Positions 5,682 through 9,004 of a DNA stretch of 9,004 bases are shown here, one piece after another. The position numbers and the translations under genes are program-made. This stretch comes from Ruminococcaceae bacterium UBA6364 (GTDB lineage: Bacteria > Bacillota > Clostridia > Oscillospirales > Acutalibacteraceae), in NCBI GenBank assembly GCA_002440045.1, contig DJRI01000162.1, positions 1 to 9,004 on the forward strand, given 5' to 3'. The stretch's first letter is position 1. Each line of letters opens with the position of its first letter. The notes under the pieces were generated by a model. That model had not been told where the DNA came from, made no database searches, and worked only from the letters and a program-made list of their open reading frames with translations.

Positions 5682-8297
5682 TTACTCCTCCGAAGCTTCG
5701 GCTTCACTTTCACTTGAAGCCTCTGCCGTATTTTCGCCGTCGCTTTCGTCAGAAACGTCGTCTTCACCCTCGGATGAAGTTCCGTCGTCCTCAACAGTGC
5801 CGTTTATTTCTTCTTCGTTGTGCTCTGTCGAAGAAAGCGTAACAAGACGGTTGCCCTCGGTAACGCGCATAACTATTACGCCTTTAGAGGGTCTTGCGCA
5901 TACTCTTATATCATTTGCGCGTATTCTTATAATAATTCCGTCCGAAGAAATAAGAATTACGTCCTCGTCGTCCTCAACGATAATAATACCCGCAACGTCG
6001 CCGTATTTTTTAACGTCGTAGTTTTTAAGACCCTTGCCGCCCCTTGACTGAATGCGGTAATTGTCGGGTTCGCTTCTTCTGCCGAAGCCTTTTTCGCTGA
6101 CTGTAAGAACCTTGCCTGTTTCGTTTATTACAGCCATTCCGACAACCTCGTCGCCGTCGTTAAGAGTAATTGCCTTAACGCCCGTTGCCGTTCTGCCCAA
6201 AGGCCTTGCGTCGTTTTCGTTAAAGCGAATGCACATACCCTTTTTGGTGGCTATAAGAAGGTCGTCGCTGCCGCTTGTAAGCTTAACCCATGCAAGCTCG
6301 TCGTCCTCGCGAAGATTTACGGCAATAACGCCGTTTCTTCTGATGTTTCTGTAAAGGTCAAGCGAAGAGCGCTTTATAAGGCCCTTTCTTGTAGCCATGC
6401 AAAGGTAAAGACCCTCGTCGTCTTCGGGAACGCGTATCATTGCCGAGACCTTTTCGCCGCTTTCAAGCGGAAGGATATTTACAATGTTCATACCCTTGCT
6501 TGTTTTGCTGCCCTCGGGTATTTCATAGCCCTTTAATCTGTAGGCTCTGCCGCGCGTCGTATAGAACATTATGTTGTCGTGAGACGAGGCTATAAACATA
6601 GTTTCCGCAACGTCGTCTTCTCTTCTGGTCATTCCCTTAACGCCTCTGCCGCCTTTGTTCTGCAAAGAGAACACGTCTACGGGCTGGCGCTTTATGTAAC
6701 CCATTGTGGTATAGGTAAACATACTTGTTTCTTCCGGGATAAGGTCCTCAATATCGACTTCGCCGCTTATGCTTTCAATGCTCGTTCTTCTTTCGTCGGC
6801 ATATTTGTTTCTTAAAACGGTTATTTCTTCTTTGATAATTTCAAGAACTCTTTCGTGAGAAGCAAGAATTTCTTCAAAATTCTTTATTTTTTCTCTCAAT
6901 TCGTCAAGCTCGTTTGTTATTTTAAGAATTTCAAGACCGGCTAACTGACCTAATCTGAAAGCGACTATAGCCGAAGCCTGCACCTCGTCGAAATCGAATT
7001 TTTCCATAATGGCGGCTTTGGCTTCCGCCTGACCGCCCTTGCAGGCGCGGATTGTTGCGATAATTTCATCAACAATATCGACGGCGCGCTTTAAGCCCTC
7101 TAAAATATGCGCTCTTTCCTGAGCCTTTTTAAGGTCGAAAAGCGTTCTTCTTGTAATAACCTCGCACTGGAAGTTTATATACTGTTCAAGAATTTCTTTA
7201 AGAGTAAGAATTTTCGGAACGCCGTCCACAAGCGCTAACATAATAACGCCGAAGGTCGTCTGCATTTCGGTGAACGAAAACAGCTTATTTAAAACAACCT
7301 GTGCGTTTGCGTCGCGTTTGATGTCAATTTCAATGTGCATTCCCGTTTTATCCGAAGAATAGTCGTTGATGTCGGAAATGCCTTCGATTCTTTTATCTTT
7401 AACAAGCTCGGCTATTTTTTCAATAAGCCTTGCTTTGTTAACCATATAAGGAATTTCGGTAACGATTATTTTAAATCTGCCGTTTTTGCCCTCGGTAATT
7501 TCGGTTTTTGCCCTTACTATTACCTTTCCTCTGCCTGTGGCATATGCCGCTCTTATGCCGGCTCTGCCCATAATGATGCCCGCCGTGGGAAAGTCGGGAC
7601 CTTTTATATACTGCATAAGGTCCTCAAGCTCTGCTTCGGGGTTATCTATAAGACAGCACACCGCGTCAACCACTTCGCCGAGGTTGTGCGGCGGAATGTT
7701 TGTAGCCATACCGACGGCAATACCGTTTGAGCCGTTAACAAGAAGATTCGGAAATCTTGACGGCAAAACGGTCGGCTCTTTAAGACGGTCGTCGTAGTTT
7801 GAAGCAAAATCAACCGTATTTTTTTCAATATCGGTGAGCATTTCAAGCGAAATTTTGCTCATTCTCGACTCGGTGTAACGGTAAGCAGCCGGCGGGTCGC
7901 CGTCAACCGAACCGAAGTTTCCGTGGCCGTCAACAAGCATATATCTCATTGAAAAGCTTTGTGCAAGTCTTACCATTGCGTCATAAACCGACGCGTCGCC
8001 GTGCGGATGGTATCTGCCGAGAACGGAACCGACCGTATCGGCGCACTTTCTGTAGGGCTTGTCCGGATAGAGGTTATTTTCGAACATGGTGTAAAGAATT
8101 CTTCTGTGAACGGGCTTTAAGCCGTCGCGCACATCGGGAAGAGCTCTTTGCATAATAACCGACATTGAATAGTCAAGAAATGCCGTTCTTACCTCTTTAT
8201 TAATATCAACATTAACTATTTTTTGGTTTGAATAGGGGTCGGGAAGGTCGTTTATTCCGTTAACCTTGCCCGGATTTTCGTTATTAAACTCGTCCAT
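5682..8297 (-). CDS. gyrA: DNA gyrase subunit A
   Basis: An 871-residue GyrA, the breakage-reunion subunit of the A2B2 gyrase that negatively supercoils DNA. The N-terminal half has [16 protein letters not shown] (51-66), the quinolone-resistance region [10 protein letters not shown] (97-106), and A-A-Y-R-Y-T-E with catalytic Arg140-Tyr141. A coiled-coil tower lies around 380-500. The six-bladed DNA-wrapping C-terminal domain begins near 525. A GyrA-box variant, Q546-N-K-G-G-R-G-V553, separates it from ParC, and a second Q-S-R-G-G-K-G-L lies at 750-757. Residues about 825-871 are a strongly acidic Ser/Glu/Asp tail; acidic GyrA tails tune wrapping in other species. Ala102 occupies the position of E. 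coli Ser83. The start at 8297 has a perfect AAGGAGG (8305-8311) seven bases upstream. The gene follows gyrB by 15 bp and is very probably co-transcribed. Confidence 0.98.
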   Translation of the reverse strand: MDEFNNENPGKVNGINDLPDPYSNQKIVNVDINKEVRTAFLDYSMSVIMQRALPDVRDGLKPVHRRILYTMFENNLYPDKPYRKCADTVGSVLGRYHPHGDASVYDAMVRLAQSFSMRYMLVDGHGNFGSVDGDPPAAYRYTESRMSKISLEMLTDIEKNTVDFASNYDDRLKEPTVLPSRFPNLLVNGSNGIAVGMATNIPPHNLGEVVDAVCCLIDNPEAELEDLMQYIKGPDFPTAGIIMGRAGIRAAYATGRGKVIVRAKTEITEGKNGRFKIIVTEIPYMVNKARLIEKIAELVKDKRIEGISDINDYSSDKTGMHIEIDIKRDANAQVVLNKLFSFTEMQTTFGVIMLALVDGVPKILTLKEILEQYINFQCEVITRRTLFDLKKAQERAHILEGLKRAVDIVDEIIATIRACKGGQAEAKAAIMEKFDFDEVQASAIVAFRLGQLAGLEILKITNELDELREKIKNFEEILASHERVLEIIKEEITVLRNKYADERRTSIESISGEVDIEDLIPEETSMFTYTTMGYIKRQPVDVFSLQNKGGRGVKGMTRREDDVAETMFIASSHDNIMFYTTRGRAYRLKGYEIPEGSKTSKGMNIVNILPLESGEKVSAMIRVPEDDEGLYLCMATRKGLIKRSSLDLYRNIRRNGVIAVNLREDDELAWVKLTSGSDDLLIATKKGMCIRFNENDARPLGRTATGVKAITLNDGDEVVGMAVINETGKVLTVSEKGFGRRSEPDNYRIQSRGGKGLKNYDVKKYGDVAGIIIVEDDEDVILISSDGIIIRIRANDIRVCARPSKGVIVMRVTEGNRLVTLSSTEHNEEEINGTVEDDGTSSEGEDDVSDESDGENTAEASSESEAEASEE
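5685..5691 (-). promoter_or_regulatory. Ribosome binding site of the LCP gene, inside the gyrA 3' end
   Basis: GGAGGAG encodes part of the last codons of gyrA and directly precedes its TAA stop (5682-5684). The LCP ATG (5676-5678) is eight bases after the GGAGG core and only three bases after the gyrA stop. Ribosomes terminating on gyrA would be right at this start, which implies translational coupling. Confidence 0.8.
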
Positions 8298-8304
8298 TTT
8301 AAAA

Positions 8305-8311
8305 CCTCCTT
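8305..8311 (-). promoter_or_regulatory. Ribosome binding site of gyrA
   Basis: AAGGAGG, a full match to the anti-Shine-Dalgarno complement, lies seven bases before the ATG (8295-8297) and starts one base after the gyrB TGA. It fixes the gyrA start at [10 protein letters not shown]. Confidence 0.85.
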
Positions 8312-8312
8312 A

Positions 8313-9004
<692 letters not shown>

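Noticed and set aside
5690..5701. Perfect 12-bp palindrome CCGAAGCTTCGG beside the LCP ribosome binding site
   Set aside because: It encodes the A-S-E-E end of the gyrA tail from common codons, and its stem is too short for a stable hairpin. Probably chance, although it adjoins the Shine-Dalgarno.
5242..6047. Several plus-strand frames opposite the LCP N-terminus and the gyrA 3' end
   Set aside because: Low-complexity acidic coding on the minus strand produces long stop-free Ser/Leu-rich frames on the other strand. No start signals or motifs are present.

Overview
This is a Gram-positive, Clostridia-like chromosomal segment. The lineage call is inference. It rests on a gyrB-gyrA pair without the long TOPRIM-region insertion of enterobacterial GyrB, a LytR-CpsA-Psr (LCP) wall-polymer protein, strong AAGGAGG-type ribosome binding sites and moderate-to-low GC judged by eye. 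Every supported gene lies on the minus strand, so the biological order runs from position 9004 down to 1. The gyrB-gyrA order is typical of the neighbourhood of oriC in Firmicutes, but no origin is visible here.

Layout in transcription order: the C-terminal part of gyrB (cut by the right edge); complete gyrA, 15 bp after it; an LCP-family protein whose Shine-Dalgarno lies in the last codons of gyrA; a 98-residue single-pass membrane protein of unknown function; a strong intrinsic-terminator-like hairpin (3610-3653). A second cluster follows at once: a short-chain chromate-transporter (CHR) family protein; a second CHR protein that starts in an ATGA overlap and is fused in frame to a membrane-anchored metallophosphoesterase with a PQQ-like beta-propeller; and the first 106 codons of a probable (alpha/alpha)6-barrel glycoside hydrolase, cut by the left edge.

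The first cluster joins DNA gyrase (both subunits, ATP-dependent negative supercoiling) to a probable wall-polymer ligase and an unknown membrane protein, apparently as one tightly packed transcript. The second cluster pairs two half-size CHR permeases, which commonly work as two-gene pairs, with a probably extracytoplasmic phosphoesterase/propeller protein and a carbohydrate-active enzyme. Its physiological substrate cannot be read from sequence.

The most unusual object is the CHR-phosphoesterase-propeller frame (329-3013). The CHR part reaches its normal family length and then continues without a stop into what looks like a complete second protein with its own methionine, signal anchor and internal Shine-Dalgarno-like sequence. 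It could be a true fusion, a recent stop loss with two products, or a one-base error at either of two seven-base homopolymers at the junction. I found no CRISPR array, tRNA, rRNA, insertion sequence or riboswitch, and no previously undescribed defence or mobile system. No gene-free stretch longer than 61 bp exists in the window.
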